A stretch of DNA of 64,000 nucleotides, from positions 124,001-188,000 of the forward strand of contig JAHBWD010000008.1 of NCBI GenBank assembly GCA_019637175.1. Reading direction: 5' to 3'. Source of the stretch: Labilithrix sp. GTDB lineage: Bacteria > Myxococcota_A > Polyangia > Polyangiales > Polyangiaceae. Of this stretch, positions 1 through 9,834 are shown one piece after another. The notes under the pieces were generated by a model, which was not told the origin of the DNA, did not search any database, and saw nothing but the letters and a program-made list of their open reading frames with translations. Position numbers and translations under genes: made by a program. How positions within the stretch are numbered: the stretch's first letter is position 1; the number at the start of each line of letters is the position of its first letter.

Positions 1-437
1 TCGCACCGGTCATCGCCCTGACCGCTGTTGCCGTCGAAGAAGCAGTCTTGCTTGCACGCGTCCTGGTTGTCGCCGGCGATGCCGGTCCCGAACGTCTTCT
101 CGTCGTTGTCGAGAGGGCCGGCGCACTCGGGGTCGAGCCAGTCGACCAGGCCGTCGCCGTCGTTGTCGATGCAGTCCGAGCACTGCGGGCTCGTGCCGTC
201 GGCGAGCACGAGCGGCACGCACGTCCCCGGCGCGCCGTCGCCTGCTTGATAGCCGCCCTCGACGAAGCTCAGACCGCCGTCGCCTCCGAGCACGCCTCCT
301 TCATCGTCGCCGCCGAGGCCCGTCCCTCCTTCGTCGGACGGAATGGCCTCCGTTTCAGAGCCGCAGGCGCTCGCGACCGCGAGCGCGCCGAGCGCGGTGA
401 GAACGGCGACGGGGGACCAGATCGAGCGGCTGAGCAT
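1..437 (-). CDS. Putative lipoprotein with Asp/Gly-rich repeats (3' end outside window)
   Basis: An open frame runs from an ATG at 437 to the window edge, about 145 codons. Residues 1-24 look like a lipoprotein signal peptide ending in the lipobox VASAC, with Cys25 as the predicted lipidated residue. Next comes a Gly/Asp-rich low-complexity linker, then a Cys-containing block with the motif [15 protein letters not shown] and the pattern [14 protein letters not shown]. Such DxDGDGxxD runs resemble calcium-binding thrombospondin type 3-like segments that are common in myxobacterial surface lipoproteins. It is divergent from the FHA regulator at 501. Function is unknown; a surface or periplasmic anchored protein is inferred. 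Confidence 0.75.
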   Translation of the reverse strand, partial: MLSRSIWSPVAVLTALGALAVASACGSETEAIPSDEGGTGLGGDDEGGVLGGDGGLSFVEGGYQAGDGAPGTCVPLVLADGTSPQCSDCIDNDGDGLVDWLDPECAGPLDNDEKTFGTGIAGDNQDACKQDCFFDGNSGQGDDRC

Positions 438-500
438 GGGCACGTCGGATGCAAAAACGCAGCCCGCGCCGGACGGTCTTGCCGTATCGTTTCGAGCGCC

Positions 501-1842
<1,342 letters not shown>

Positions 1843-1853
<11 letters not shown>

Positions 1854-2850
1854 CCTGCGCCGCGCGCTCCTCGTGCTCGCGAGCGGCGTCGCGCTCACCG
1901 CCTTCGCGCCTCGCGTTCGTGCGCAGACCGACGACGAGCTCAAGGCCGCGCGCGAGCTCTTCCAGGAGGCGTACAAGGACGAGCAGGAGAAGCGCCACGA
2001 CGCCGCCCTCGAGAAGTTCGAGCGCGTCGCCCGGGTGAAGGAGAGCGGCTCCGTTCGGTATCGGATCGCGGCGAACCTCGAGGCGCTCGGCCGTCTCCGC
2101 GAGGCGCGCGACGCGTTCCGGGCGCTGGCCGTGTCGCGCGGCGCGACGGCGCCCGCCGATCAGGAGATCGTCAAGGGCGCGGCCGAGCGCGCGCACGCTC
2201 TCGACAAACGCCTCCCGCACCTCGTGATCCGCCTCGAGGGATGGCCGCCGGAGGCGAGGACGACGGTCGACGGCGCAGCCGTGCCGGCCTCGACGAGCGC
2301 GCGCACCGTCGACGTCGATCCCGGCGAGCACGTCGTCGGCGTCACCGCGCCCGGCGTGCAGCCGTACGAGCAGACGCTCACCGCCTCCGAAGGCGCCGAC
2401 GTGAACGTCACGGTTCCTCCTCCAGCCCCGCTCGCGAGCGCGCCGCCTCCGCCCGCCGAAGGCGAGGCCGCGGCGCCACGCGGACCAGACCGCACCCTCG
2501 GCTACGTCGCGCTCGCCGCCGGCGGGGTGTTGCTCGTCTCTTCCGCGATCATGCTCGCGGTGCGCGAGGGCGACATCGGCACGCTCGAGCAGAGCTGCCC
2601 GAACGACGTGTGCCCCGTCGCGCGCCGCGACGAGCTCGAGAGCGCCAAGTCGCGCGCGGAGACGCTCGGTCCGCTGGGGATCGGCGTCGGCATCGCGGGC
2701 CTCGCGGCGGCGGGGATCGGCGCGTACTTCCTGCTTCGGCCCGGAGCTCCCAACGCGGCGCCTCCCGCCGGCGCGACGACGAAGGTGCGCGTCGGGCCGC
2801 GCGGCGTTCTCGGCGGCGGGATGCTTTCCGTTGAGGGCTCCTTCTTCTGA
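1843..2850 (+). CDS. TPR/PEGA-like exported protein with C-terminal membrane helices
   Basis: A 335-residue protein with a signal peptide (about 1-28, ending VRAQ). An N-terminal TPR-like helical region follows ([22 protein letters not shown], about 30-110), then a beta-rich PEGA-like segment (about 125-200), a Pro/Ala linker, and two hydrophobic helices (about 218-240 and 278-298). The start ATG lies inside the last codons of the FHA-sigma-54 gene, which suggests coupled translation. The same architecture recurs in the protein at 47044, also coupled to a signalling gene, so the two are likely paralogs. This family commonly accompanies Ser/Thr kinases and enhancer-binding proteins in myxobacteria; its biochemical role is unknown. 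Confidence 0.82.
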
Positions 2851-2868
2851 CATGTCATACTTGTCGAG

Positions 2869-3243
2869 GTGAAAGCCTTCCGGCACGGCGCTCGGCTGAC
2901 GGCCGCCATCGCGCTCGCGTGCGCGTGGGGCGCGTGCTCGTCGGTGCCTGACGTGACCTTCGGCGAGCTCGACGAGGGCGGAGTCGCCGACGCCTCTCCG
3001 ATCGACGGCGCGAGCCCCACCGATGCGGGCGACGGCGCGCCGATCGACGCACCGACGGATCAGGGGTCACCCGGGTGCCCGTCGGCTCCCCCGCCCGGAG
3101 CGATCTGCTGCGGCGACAAGCCGTGCATCGGCTGCACGACGGCCCAGTGCGCCGACTGCACTTCTGCGGCGTGCGCCGCGCCGCAACAATGCTGTCGTCG
3201 CGGCACGAACGTGCAGTGCCGCGCGCTCGACAACTGCAACTGA
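2869..3243 (+). CDS. Small Cys-rich lipoprotein-like protein
   Basis: A 124-residue protein with a GTG start 18 bases after the upstream stop. It has a basic N-terminus and a hydrophobic signal segment ending around GACSS, consistent with export and perhaps lipidation, although the lipobox is not textbook. An Asp/Gly/Ala-rich linker (about 35-70) leads to a compact C-terminal domain with about a dozen cysteines in pairs (ICCGDKPCIGC, CADC, QQCC). This suggests disulfide bonding or metal binding in the cell envelope. It lies between the TPR/PEGA protein and a Ser/Thr kinase on the same strand, probably in one transcription unit. Not recognised beyond this. Confidence 0.72.
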   Translation: MKAFRHGARLTAAIALACAWGACSSVPDVTFGELDEGGVADASPIDGASPTDAGDGAPIDAPTDQGSPGCPSAPPPGAICCGDKPCIGCTTAQCADCTSAACAAPQQCCRRGTNVQCRALDNCN

Positions 3244-3250
3244 GCTTGCG

Positions 3251-4582
3251 ATGGTCGCGCCCTCCGAGATCCCGCCGGACACGCTGCTCGGCGGCCGCTA
3301 TCGGCTGCTCCATCGCATCGGCCGCGGCGGCATGGGCGACGTGTGGATGGCGCGCAACGAAGCCACCGGCGCCGAGGTGGCGATCAAGACGCTCGCGAGG
3401 AGCGACCGCACGCCCGTGCACGAGGAGCGCTTCCGCCGCGAGGCGCGGCTCGCGGCGACGATCTCGCACCGCAACGTCGTGCGCATCTTCGATCTCGTCG
3501 AAGACGACGACGGCACGCTCGCCCTCGTGATGGAGCTGCTCCGCGGCGGGACGCTCGAGGCGTGCATCAAGGAGCGCGGCGCGCTGAGCGGCATCCACGC
3601 ATGCGCCGTCGCGATCCCGATCCTCTCCGCGCTCCACCACGTTCACGAGAAGGGCATCGTTCATCGCGACGTGAAGCCGACGAACATCTTCTTCGCCGTC
3701 GAGCCCGACGGTCTGGTCGTTCCGAAGATCCTCGACTTCGGCATCGCCAAGCTCCCGGCGGCGACCACCGCGCTGACCGTCGACGGCACGGTGCTGGGCA
3801 CGCCTCACTACATGTCTCCCGAGCAGATCCGCGGCATCGAGCTCGACGGACGCAGCGACATGTTCTCGCTCGCCACCGTTCTCTACGAGATGCTCACCGC
3901 GACGTCCCCCTTCCAGCGCGACGCCGCGCCGGCGTGCCTCGCCGCCGTGCTCGAGCACGAGCTCGATCCCGATCCGCGCATCGAGCCTCGCGTCTGGATC
4001 GCGCTCTCGCGCGCGCTCTCGAAGCGGCCGTACGAGCGGCCGCCGACGTGCGCCGCGTTCGCGACCGCGCTTCAGGATGCGATCGGCGCGAGCGACGAGG
4101 AGCTGGCGCAGTCGCTGCGCGCGCTCAGGCCCCGCAGCGATTCGATCCCGCCCCCGCCGCTCGGCGCCGCCGAGCCCGCCTCCGGGCGGCGCCCGCGCCG
4201 CCCGCGCGCCGACAAGCCGGCGCCGTGGAAGACGCTGGCCATCGCGGGCGCTGCCGCGGTCGTCGCGGTGACGGCGACGCTCGCCCTCACGAGGTCGCCG
4301 AGCTCGGGCGCCACGCCGCTTTCGGAAGCCTCCGCTTCACGAACGGAGCCGGCGGCGCCGCCGAGCGCCACCTCGGCCACTGTCGCGCCGGTCGCGTCGG
4401 CGTCGAGCGCGGCGAGCGCTCCGACGGCGCAGGAGCCGGCGATCCTCGACGAGCTCGCTCCCGTCTCGTCGACCTCACCGAGCGCGCGCCCCGCATCCGT
4501 CTCGCGCCCGCACGGACCGCGCGGCGCGAGCTCCGCGCGCGGGGCCTCCGCGAAACCGCTGGCGACGGCGCCGGACTTCTGA
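3251..4582 (+). CDS. Membrane-anchored Ser/Thr protein kinase (Hanks type)
   Basis: A 443-residue protein with a complete kinase domain (about 14-290): glycine loop IGRGGMG, catalytic lysine in VAIKTL, catalytic loop HRDVKPTN, DFG, and an SPEQ variant of the APE motif. A basic Pro-rich stretch leads to one transmembrane helix (about 326-346), followed by a Ser/Ala/Pro-rich extracytoplasmic tail of roughly 95 residues with no recognisable sensor fold. The ATG at 3251 is 7 bases after the lipoprotein stop; the open frame extends upstream, but that part is out of frame with, and overlaps, the lipoprotein. It could phosphorylate proteins read by the FHA regulator at 501; this link is inferred from proximity only. 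Confidence 0.92.
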   Translation: MVAPSEIPPDTLLGGRYRLLHRIGRGGMGDVWMARNEATGAEVAIKTLARSDRTPVHEERFRREARLAATISHRNVVRIFDLVEDDDGTLALVMELLRGGTLEACIKERGALSGIHACAVAIPILSALHHVHEKGIVHRDVKPTNIFFAVEPDGLVVPKILDFGIAKLPAATTALTVDGTVLGTPHYMSPEQIRGIELDGRSDMFSLATVLYEMLTATSPFQRDAAPACLAAVLEHELDPDPRIEPRVWIALSRALSKRPYERPPTCAAFATALQDAIGASDEELAQSLRALRPRSDSIPPPPLGAAEPASGRRPRRPRADKPAPWKTLAIAGAAAVVAVTATLALTRSPSSGATPLSEASASRTEPAAPPSATSATVAPVASASSAASAPTAQEPAILDELAPVSSTSPSARPASVSRPHGPRGASSARGASAKPLATAPDF

Positions 4583-4591
4583 CGTTCGAGC

Positions 4592-4774
4592 TCAGCGCCG
4601 CGCGTTGGCGTCGCCGCGCGGTCGCGTTCGCCGCGCGCGATTCGAACCGGTGGTGACGACGCCTTCCCCGCGTTGGTTCTGCTCCCGTTGTTCATGGACG
4701 TCGTCCCGCCCTGCCCTTTTGAGGATCTCCCGTTTGGCAGCTTCCTCTTTCGAGGACTTCTTCGTGAACGCCAT
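4592..4774 (-). CDS. Possible small Lys/Arg-rich protein (uncertain)
   Basis: A 60-residue frame starting MAFTKKSSKEEAAKREIL, with an amphipathic charged N-terminal half and an Arg-rich end. Base composition here is less GC-skewed than in neighbouring genes. No convincing ribosome binding site precedes the ATG, and no family is recognised. It is listed because the N-terminal half looks protein-like; it may equally be chance in a gene-poor kilobase. Confidence 0.22.
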   Translation of the reverse strand: MAFTKKSSKEEAAKREILKRAGRDDVHEQREQNQRGEGVVTTGSNRARRTRPRGDANARR

Positions 4775-4951
4775 GGTCGAGGAGAACGCATGGAACGAGC
4801 CACATCGGCGCCGTCTCATGGCGCCGTCTCAAGTCGTGGGCTTCGATCACGAGAGTGCGATCGCGTGCCGTGCGAAAGAGCGGCGCTGGCGAGCTCATCC
4901 GGCGACGGCTATTTTTCGCTGCGTCCGTCGCGTTTTTTCAACGAGTGGAAG

Positions 4952-5449
4952 ATGCCCGCCGACCGAGACCGAATCGTTCGCGGCGTGCTCGCCCTCGGAC
5001 CGCACGCCTTCCTCCTGACCGACGGCGACGGCGTCATTCGAAAAGTCAGCGCCCCCGCGCGGCGACTCTTCGCGGCAGCGCGAGAGCAGCGCGAGAGAAG
5101 GCCGTGAAGCTCGCGGACGAGACGAATCTCCTCTTCCACCGCGCTGAAGTTCACGCGTGCGCCCGGGCTCGTGCGCGTCGAAGACGACACCGACACGCGC
5201 GAAGTCCTCGCGGCGGCGCTCGGTGCGTACGGCGCCAACGTCTCGAGCGCACGCGACGCCGAATCCGTGATGAGGATCCTCGCTCGCTCCACGCCGGAGG
5301 TCATCGTCAGCGAGCCGGAGAGCGCGATCGCCGTGATGCCTCGTCCGGAGCTCGTCCTCGCCGTCCTTCGCCTCCACCTCCGCGCATGCCCGCTCGTCGC
5401 CGCGTCTGCGACCGCGCGCAGCCCCCGAGCGCGGTCGCGCCGTGGCTGA
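4952..5449 (+). pseudogene. Remnant of a PAS/receiver signalling protein
   Basis: Two pieces in the same frame are separated by a TGA at 5105. The first (from ATG 4952) contains a PAS-like start (AFLLTDGDGVIRKVSAPARRLF). The second contains a receiver-domain start (VEDDTDTREVLAAALGAYGA, then EVIVS) that jumps directly to what looks like the receiver end (PRPELVLAVLRLH). The phosphoacceptor aspartate region and most of the fold are missing, as if about 50 residues had been removed in frame. A functional protein is unlikely. This is probably a decayed hybrid kinase of the type seen at 23553 and 26200. Confidence 0.6.
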
Positions 5450-5635
5450 TGGTCGCGCATGGGGCATAACGCCCGCGGCCTCACGGCATGACGCGCCTCC
5501 GCGCCGGTGGCTCGAATCGAGGGCGACGGGTACGCGCCTCGCGACATGCGCGCGAGGACGGCGTCGTCCGCGGGCACGCGGCTCGCATCAGCCACTTCGA
5601 CACGCGTCAGAGGCGACCACCAAACAGGGGCATTC

Positions 5636-5800
5636 ATGTTGTACTGGGCAGCCGTCTTCTTCGTCATCGCGATCATCGCCGCGGTCTTCGGGTTCGGAGG
5701 GATCGCTTCCAGCGCGGCCGGTATCGCGAAGATCCTGTTCTTCGTATTCCTCGTGCTCGCCGCGCTCTCGCTCGTGTTTCGACGCCGCGTCCCCGTCTGA
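5636..5800 (+). CDS. DUF1328 (YtjA-type) small membrane protein
   Basis: A 54-residue protein beginning [20 protein letters not shown], with two hydrophobic helices separated by a Gly/Ser/Ala turn ([12 protein letters not shown]) and a basic C-terminus. This is the typical size and pattern of the DUF1328 family of small inner-membrane proteins of unknown function, often stress-induced. An AGGGG ribosome binding site lies 5 bases before the ATG, which decides the start against the longer open frame upstream. Confidence 0.9.
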   Translation: MLYWAAVFFVIAIIAAVFGFGGIASSAAGIAKILFFVFLVLAALSLVFRRRVPV

Positions 5801-5848
5801 GCGTGGCGCTCACGCGTCCGACGGCGCGTCGCATGCAACACGCGGAGC

Positions 5849-6799
5849 GTGGAGACCACGCTCATTCACAATCCGCGCGCCGGCAGGGCTCACTCCGAGA
5901 AAGCGCTCGTGTCTGCGCTCGGAGCGATCGGCTGGAGGGTGCGGCGCTCGGTCCACAAGGCCGACTTCGACGCATCCTGCTGCCGAGGCTCCGACGTGGT
6001 CGTCGTCGCGGGCGGAGACGGTACGGTCGCGCACGTGGCACGCGCGCTCGCCGACACGGGCATGGCGATGGCGATCATCCCGATGGGCACCGCGAACAAC
6101 GTGGCGCGCTCCCTCGGCCTGGGCGTAGACGCCGCCGCCGCGATCCGCGCGCTGGAGGACGTCGTCGAGCGCCGAATCGACCTCGGCAGCGTTCGCGGCG
6201 CAGCTCCGATCGGCGGCTTCTTCATCGAAGGCGTGAGCGTGGGAGCGTTCGCCGAGGTCGTCGCCGCGGCGGCGACCAAGAAGAAGGTCAAGCGCCTCCA
6301 CGATGCGCTCGACCTCATGGCCGATCAGCTCGACGAGTACGTTCCGCACCGCTTCGAGGTGGAGATCGACGGGCACGACTACTCGGATGCGTTCGTCCTC
6401 GCGGCGGTGATGAACATGCGCAGCTTGGGCCCGGCCGTGAACCTCGCTCCCGAGGCCAAGTGCGATGACGGTCTGCTCGACGTCGTGCTCGTGCGGCCGG
6501 AGTGGAGGCCGTCGCTCGTGACCCACCTCCGACGCGCGGCGGAAGAGGGCGACCTCGTGCTCCCGTCGTTCGAGACCGTCACCGCGACGCACGTGCACCT
6601 CCGGGCCGACGGCCGGTGCGGCCACGTCGACGACCGCTCGGGCACGCTCGCCGGCCCCCTCGACGTCGACGTGGCGGCCGGCGCGTTGACCCTGATGGCG
6701 CCGTCTCCCTCGAGCTCTTCACGACGACCCACCCCAGGGACACGCGGAAGAGGCGAGCGCGCAGGCGCTCTCCCTCACCGAGCTCACCGAAGCGCGTGA
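5849..6799 (+). CDS. Diacylglycerol kinase / YegS-type lipid kinase
   Basis: A 316-residue protein with the DAGK catalytic signature: IHNPRAG near the start, VVVAGGDGTVAHVA at about 50-63, and PMGTANNVARSLG at about 75-87. A C-terminal beta-sandwich region ends with the usual substrate-binding part (DGRCGHVDD). The family phosphorylates lipid hydroxyls (diacylglycerol or phosphatidylglycerol) at the cytoplasmic membrane face; the substrate cannot be told from sequence. The GTG start at 5849 is supported by the family-like METTLIHNP opening. The last ~35 residues are Ser/Arg-rich and overlap the end of the convergent gene at 6784. Confidence 0.9.
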   Translation: METTLIHNPRAGRAHSEKALVSALGAIGWRVRRSVHKADFDASCCRGSDVVVVAGGDGTVAHVARALADTGMAMAIIPMGTANNVARSLGLGVDAAAAIRALEDVVERRIDLGSVRGAAPIGGFFIEGVSVGAFAEVVAAAATKKKVKRLHDALDLMADQLDEYVPHRFEVEIDGHDYSDAFVLAAVMNMRSLGPAVNLAPEAKCDDGLLDVVLVRPEWRPSLVTHLRRAAEEGDLVLPSFETVTATHVHLRADGRCGHVDDRSGTLAGPLDVDVAAGALTLMAPSPSSSSRRPTPGTRGRGERAGALPHRAHRSA

Positions 6800-7245
6800 G
6801 CCAATCGACCGATTCGTCCCCGACGTCGACGCTCCGTCGCCCGACGGAGCGCCAAGCCGGCGACGCCCACGAGGAGCGCAGCCACGAGAGGCAGCCCGTG
6901 GCCCCTCGTCAACCTCGACTCGATCGCGTCGACGCGGTCGGCGACGAGCAGCGCGAGCCAATGAAGCGTGCGGCTCTCGGGTATGCCGTAGGCCGCGCGT
7001 CGAATCACGCCCGAGAGGCCGCGCGGAGCGATGGTCGCACCGAACACGGGCGTGAGCTCGCGCAGCCCCTTGCGCCTCAGGATCCCTCCGGGGTCGCGCT
7101 GTCGCGCGGGCGCCTGCCAGTGCGCCGATCCCATCGGGCGCGGAGGATCGAGCTCCATCGGAACCCCCGGACGCGCCTCCACGTCCGCGTCGACGCCTGC
7201 GCCGTTGACTCCCTCGACGTTTTGCCCGCTCGTGGCGTTCGTCAT
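6784..7245 (-). CDS. Hypothetical tail-anchored protein next to alcohol dehydrogenase
   Basis: A 153-residue protein starting at an ATG with a strong GGAGGAGAG site 4-6 bases upstream. The N-terminal 40 residues are polar. The middle contains ILRRKGLRELTPVFGATI and a segment that may lie on the membrane. One transmembrane helix near residues 121-137 (LPLVAALLVGVAGLAL) is followed by a highly basic tail, so the topology is N-in/C-terminal anchor. It starts only 19 bases after the alcohol dehydrogenase stop and is almost certainly co-transcribed with it. No family is recognised; a membrane-associated accessory of the dehydrogenase is a guess. Confidence 0.75.
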   Translation of the reverse strand: MTNATSGQNVEGVNGAGVDADVEARPGVPMELDPPRPMGSAHWQAPARQRDPGGILRRKGLRELTPVFGATIAPRGLSGVIRRAAYGIPESRTLHWLALLVADRVDAIESRLTRGHGLPLVAALLVGVAGLALRRATERRRRGRIGRLAHALR

Positions 7246-7264
7246 CGTCTCTCCTCCGGCGCGC

Positions 7265-8416
7265 TCACGCCGCCATCGGCGGAACGAGGACGCACTTGAT
7301 GCAGTCGTCGCGCTTCTTCTCGAAGAGGCGGTAGGCCTCCTCGGCGTGCTCGAGCGGGAGGCGATGGGAGATGATCCCCTGCGCGTCGATGCGACCCGCA
7401 CGAACGTGCTCGAGCAGGTGCGGCATGTATCGCTTGCAGTTCGCTTGGTTCATCCGCATCGTGAGGCCTTTGTTCATCGCCGTGCCGATGTCGACCGCGT
7501 TGTACGGCGGTCCGTATACGCCGATGATCGACACGTTGCCGGCCTTCCGAGCCGCCGCGATGCTCCAGTTGAGCGCCGTCGCCGAGCCGGCGAAGAGCTT
7601 CGCGCGCACGCCGAAGATCGACTGCGAGAGCGATCCCTTCGCCTCGCAGCCGACGGCGTCGATGCACACGTCGGCGCCGCGCCCGTCCGTCATCTCGAGG
7701 AGGTGCATCACCACGTCGTCGACCGCGCGGAAGTCGACGGGCTCGACGGCGTTGTACCGCGCTGCGAAGGCGAGACGGTAGGCGAGGTAGTCGACGGCGA
7801 TCACCCGTCCTGCGCCCATGAGCCAGGCGGATCTCTGCGCGAACAAGCCGACCGGTCCGCAGCCGAAGACGACGACCGTCTCGCCGGGCTCGATCTCGCC
7901 CATTTCCGCCGCCTGATAGCCGGTCGGCAGGATGTCGCTCAGGAAGAGGACTTGCTCTTCCGTCATGTCGTCGGGGATCTTCATCGGGCCGACGTCGGCG
8001 AAAGGAACGCGGACGAGCTCGGCCTGGCCTCCGTCATAGCCGCCGGTCGTGTGCGAGTAACCGTAAACACCGGAGGCCACGGACGCGTTCGGGTTCGTGT
8101 TCTCGCAGTTGGCGGTGAGGCCGCGCGAGCAGAAGAAGCACGTCCCGCACGAGATGTTGAAGGGGACCACGACGCGATCGCCGCGCCGGAGCGACTCGAC
8201 GGACGAGCCGACCTCCTCCACGACGCCGGTGAACTCGTGCCCGAAGGTGCACCCCACGCGGGTGTCGGGGATGAGGCCGTGCAAGAGGTGCAGATCCGAG
8301 CCGCAGATCGCCGTGCGCGTCACGCGGAGGATGACGTCGTTGGGGTGCTGGAGCTTCGGTTCTCGCTTCTGCGTCACCTTCACGCGATTCGGACCTTGGT
8401 AGGTCAGCGCCAGCAT
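7265..8416 (-). CDS. Zinc-dependent alcohol dehydrogenase (MDR, formaldehyde-dehydrogenase-like)
   Basis: A 383-residue medium-chain dehydrogenase. The catalytic zinc site shows as CGSDLHLL (Cys near 38) and GHEF (His-Glu near 62). The structural zinc loop follows as CGTCFFCSRGLTANC, and the Rossmann motif as VFGCGPVGLFAQ near 188. The long insert with SVASGVYGYSHTTGGYDGGQAE and the C-terminal region resemble the glutathione-independent formaldehyde dehydrogenase / threonine-dehydrogenase-like branch, so aldehyde detoxification is plausible, but the substrate is not proven. The ATG at 8416 is preceded by a strong AAGGAGG site, which rules out the longer frame. It is the first gene of a two-gene unit with 6784. 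Confidence 0.93.
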   Translation of the reverse strand: MLALTYQGPNRVKVTQKREPKLQHPNDVILRVTRTAICGSDLHLLHGLIPDTRVGCTFGHEFTGVVEEVGSSVESLRRGDRVVVPFNISCGTCFFCSRGLTANCENTNPNASVASGVYGYSHTTGGYDGGQAELVRVPFADVGPMKIPDDMTEEQVLFLSDILPTGYQAAEMGEIEPGETVVVFGCGPVGLFAQRSAWLMGAGRVIAVDYLAYRLAFAARYNAVEPVDFRAVDDVVMHLLEMTDGRGADVCIDAVGCEAKGSLSQSIFGVRAKLFAGSATALNWSIAAARKAGNVSIIGVYGPPYNAVDIGTAMNKGLTMRMNQANCKRYMPHLLEHVRAGRIDAQGIISHRLPLEHAEEAYRLFEKKRDDCIKCVLVPPMAA

Positions 8417-8548
8417 GGAACCTCCTTCGACGCGACGGTCGTTACAACCTTCGAGCCGACGTCCTGCCGGCGACGTTCGACGAGAACGTGGCAGCACGGC
8501 TTCGTGACCTATCGCCGCGTCGCGGCACTTTGAGGCGCTCGTCTCGGA

Positions 8549-9076
8549 TCACGGCTCGGCGGTGGGAGAGCGCCTCCGTGGCGCGCGCAGGATCGCGAAG
8601 ACAGCCACCGCGGTGACGCCGAACGACACGTGCGCGAGCACGGCGACGCCTCCACGCGCCGCCGCGAAGGCGGGGAAGATCGGGGTCAGGACATGATGGT
8701 TCAGCACGTAGATCAGGGCGCCGAAGGCGCCGCCGAAGAGCAACCCGAACCGCACGGGCAGATGCCGCACGGCGAGGCAGATCACGAGCGCGTACACGAG
8801 CGAGAGCATGGCGTGCAACAAGAGGGCAAGCAGCAGGAGCCCAGCGGGCGTGGAGGCCCGCGCCACGTCCTCGCCGAGCAGCAGCGACGCGATCCGCACG
8901 GGTGTCGTGAGCGCGGTCGTATCGTGCGCGAGCTCCCGCCCAATCATCTCGACCGCCAAGAAGACGAGCCCCGCGACCATCGCCGCGGCGACGACGCGTC
9001 CCGGCTCGACACGCCGCCCGCGCGCGTCGGCGAGGATTCTCCCATAGTCGATCCCCGTCTCGGACTCGGCTCGCAC
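8549..9076 (-). CDS. Polytopic membrane protein, unknown function
   Basis: About 175 residues with four predicted transmembrane helices: VVAAAMVAGLVFLAVEMIG, LLLLALLLHAMLSLVYALVI, a helix around FGLLFGGAFGALIYVL, and VSFGVTAVAVFAIL. The loop contains HHVLTPIFPAFAAARGG. The start is uncertain: a GTG at 9076 is chosen because sequence further upstream (an ATG at 9208 also exists) looks non-coding and would overlap the divergent hemerythrin gene. No family name is assigned. Confidence 0.72.
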   Translation of the reverse strand: MRAESETGIDYGRILADARGRRVEPGRVVAAAMVAGLVFLAVEMIGRELAHDTTALTTPVRIASLLLGEDVARASTPAGLLLLALLLHAMLSLVYALVICLAVRHLPVRFGLLFGGAFGALIYVLNHHVLTPIFPAFAAARGGVAVLAHVSFGVTAVAVFAILRAPRRRSPTAEP

Positions 9077-9183
9077 GACGCGCCCCTGACGTGCATCGAC
9101 CGTACCGTCGCGCCACGCCGTGCGGCACGACGAGTGCTTCGTCTCCTCCTGACCACACTCCAACGAACGCAAGGACGACCGCC

Positions 9184-9741
9184 ATGGGCACGACAATGGG
9201 AACCGCACAGGACGTCGTGAGCTTCCTCAAGCAACAACACCAAGAGGTGAAGGCCCTGCTCGCGACCGTAGCCTCGAGCAACGGGAAGGCGCGCGCCGAC
9301 GCGTTCTACGAGCTGAGGCGTCTCTTGGCCGTGCACGAGACGGCCGAGGAAGAGATCGTTCATCCGGTCGCTCGACGCGAGCTGCCGGACGGCGAAGCCG
9401 TCGTCGAGGCTCGCCTTCGCGAGGAGAACGAAGCGAAGAAGGCGCTGGCCGAGCTCGAGAAGCTCGAGGTGGACTCGAGCGAGTTCACCTCCAAGTTCGA
9501 AACGCTGGCGAAGGACGTCCTCGCTCACGCCGAGGCCGAAGAGCGCGAGGAGTTCGCGCGACTCGGTCCGAAGATCGAGCCCGCTCGACTCGAGCGCATG
9601 CGCAAAGCGGTCGAAGTGGCCGAGGCGATCGCGCCGACGCGACCGCACGCCGGCGTCGAGTCGCGGGTCGCGAACCTCTTCGCAGGCCCGTTCGCCTCGA
9701 TGGTCGACCGGATCCGCGACACCGTCTCGGGCAAGTCGTAG
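9184..9741 (+). CDS. Hemerythrin HHE cation-binding domain protein
   Basis: A 185-residue helical protein with the HHE pattern: FLKQQHQEVKALL near residue 15, AVHETAEEEIVHPVARREL near 50, and KDVLAHAEAEEREEFARL near 110. These supply the His/Glu ligands of a di-iron site. Family members bind O2 or NO, or act in iron and oxidative-stress handling. A C-terminal extension (about 150-185) is amphipathic. The start ATG at 9184 has AAGGA about 8 bases upstream. It is divergent from the membrane protein at 8549 and convergent with the GH15 operon, with a hairpin between. Confidence 0.9.
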   Translation: MGTTMGTAQDVVSFLKQQHQEVKALLATVASSNGKARADAFYELRRLLAVHETAEEEIVHPVARRELPDGEAVVEARLREENEAKKALAELEKLEVDSSEFTSKFETLAKDVLAHAEAEEREEFARLGPKIEPARLERMRKAVEVAEAIAPTRPHAGVESRVANLFAGPFASMVDRIRDTVSGKS

Positions 9742-9751
9742 GCGGAATGCG

Positions 9752-9773
9752 CGGACGAACGCGCGCTCGTCCG
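9752..9773. terminator. Hairpin between convergent genes (possible bidirectional terminator)
   Basis: A 7-bp perfect inverted repeat, CGGACGA and TCGTCCG, is separated by 8 bases, 10 bases after the hemerythrin stop and 60 bases before the end of the GH15 gene. There is no T-run on either side, so intrinsic termination is uncertain. Confidence 0.4.
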
Positions 9774-9834
9774 TCGCCGCTACCTCTTCGATCGGCCGTT
9801 GACGGCGCTCACGCGTCGCGGACGGTACGGGCGC

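Larger units (their letters stand above)
4583..5635. other. Gene-poor kilobase between the kinase and the DUF1328 gene
   Basis: About 1 kb with no intact conserved gene. It holds a weak small frame at 4592-4774 (minus) and the PAS/receiver remnant at 4952-5449 (plus). The remainder, 4775-4951 and 5450-5635, shows no recognisable gene, RNA or repeat. Composition is locally less GC-rich, with short T-runs such as near 4930, consistent with decayed sequence. Confidence 0.6.

Noticed and set aside
4639..4648. T-arm-like GGTTCGAATC on the minus strand, suggesting a tRNA
   Set aside because: No five-pair T stem forms around the loop, and no D arm, anticodon arm or acceptor stem can be drawn at the right distances.
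4909..5865. 318-codon minus-strand frame through the gene-poor kilobase
   Set aside because: It runs antisense to the convincing DUF1328 gene, has no ribosome binding site and no recognisable domain.
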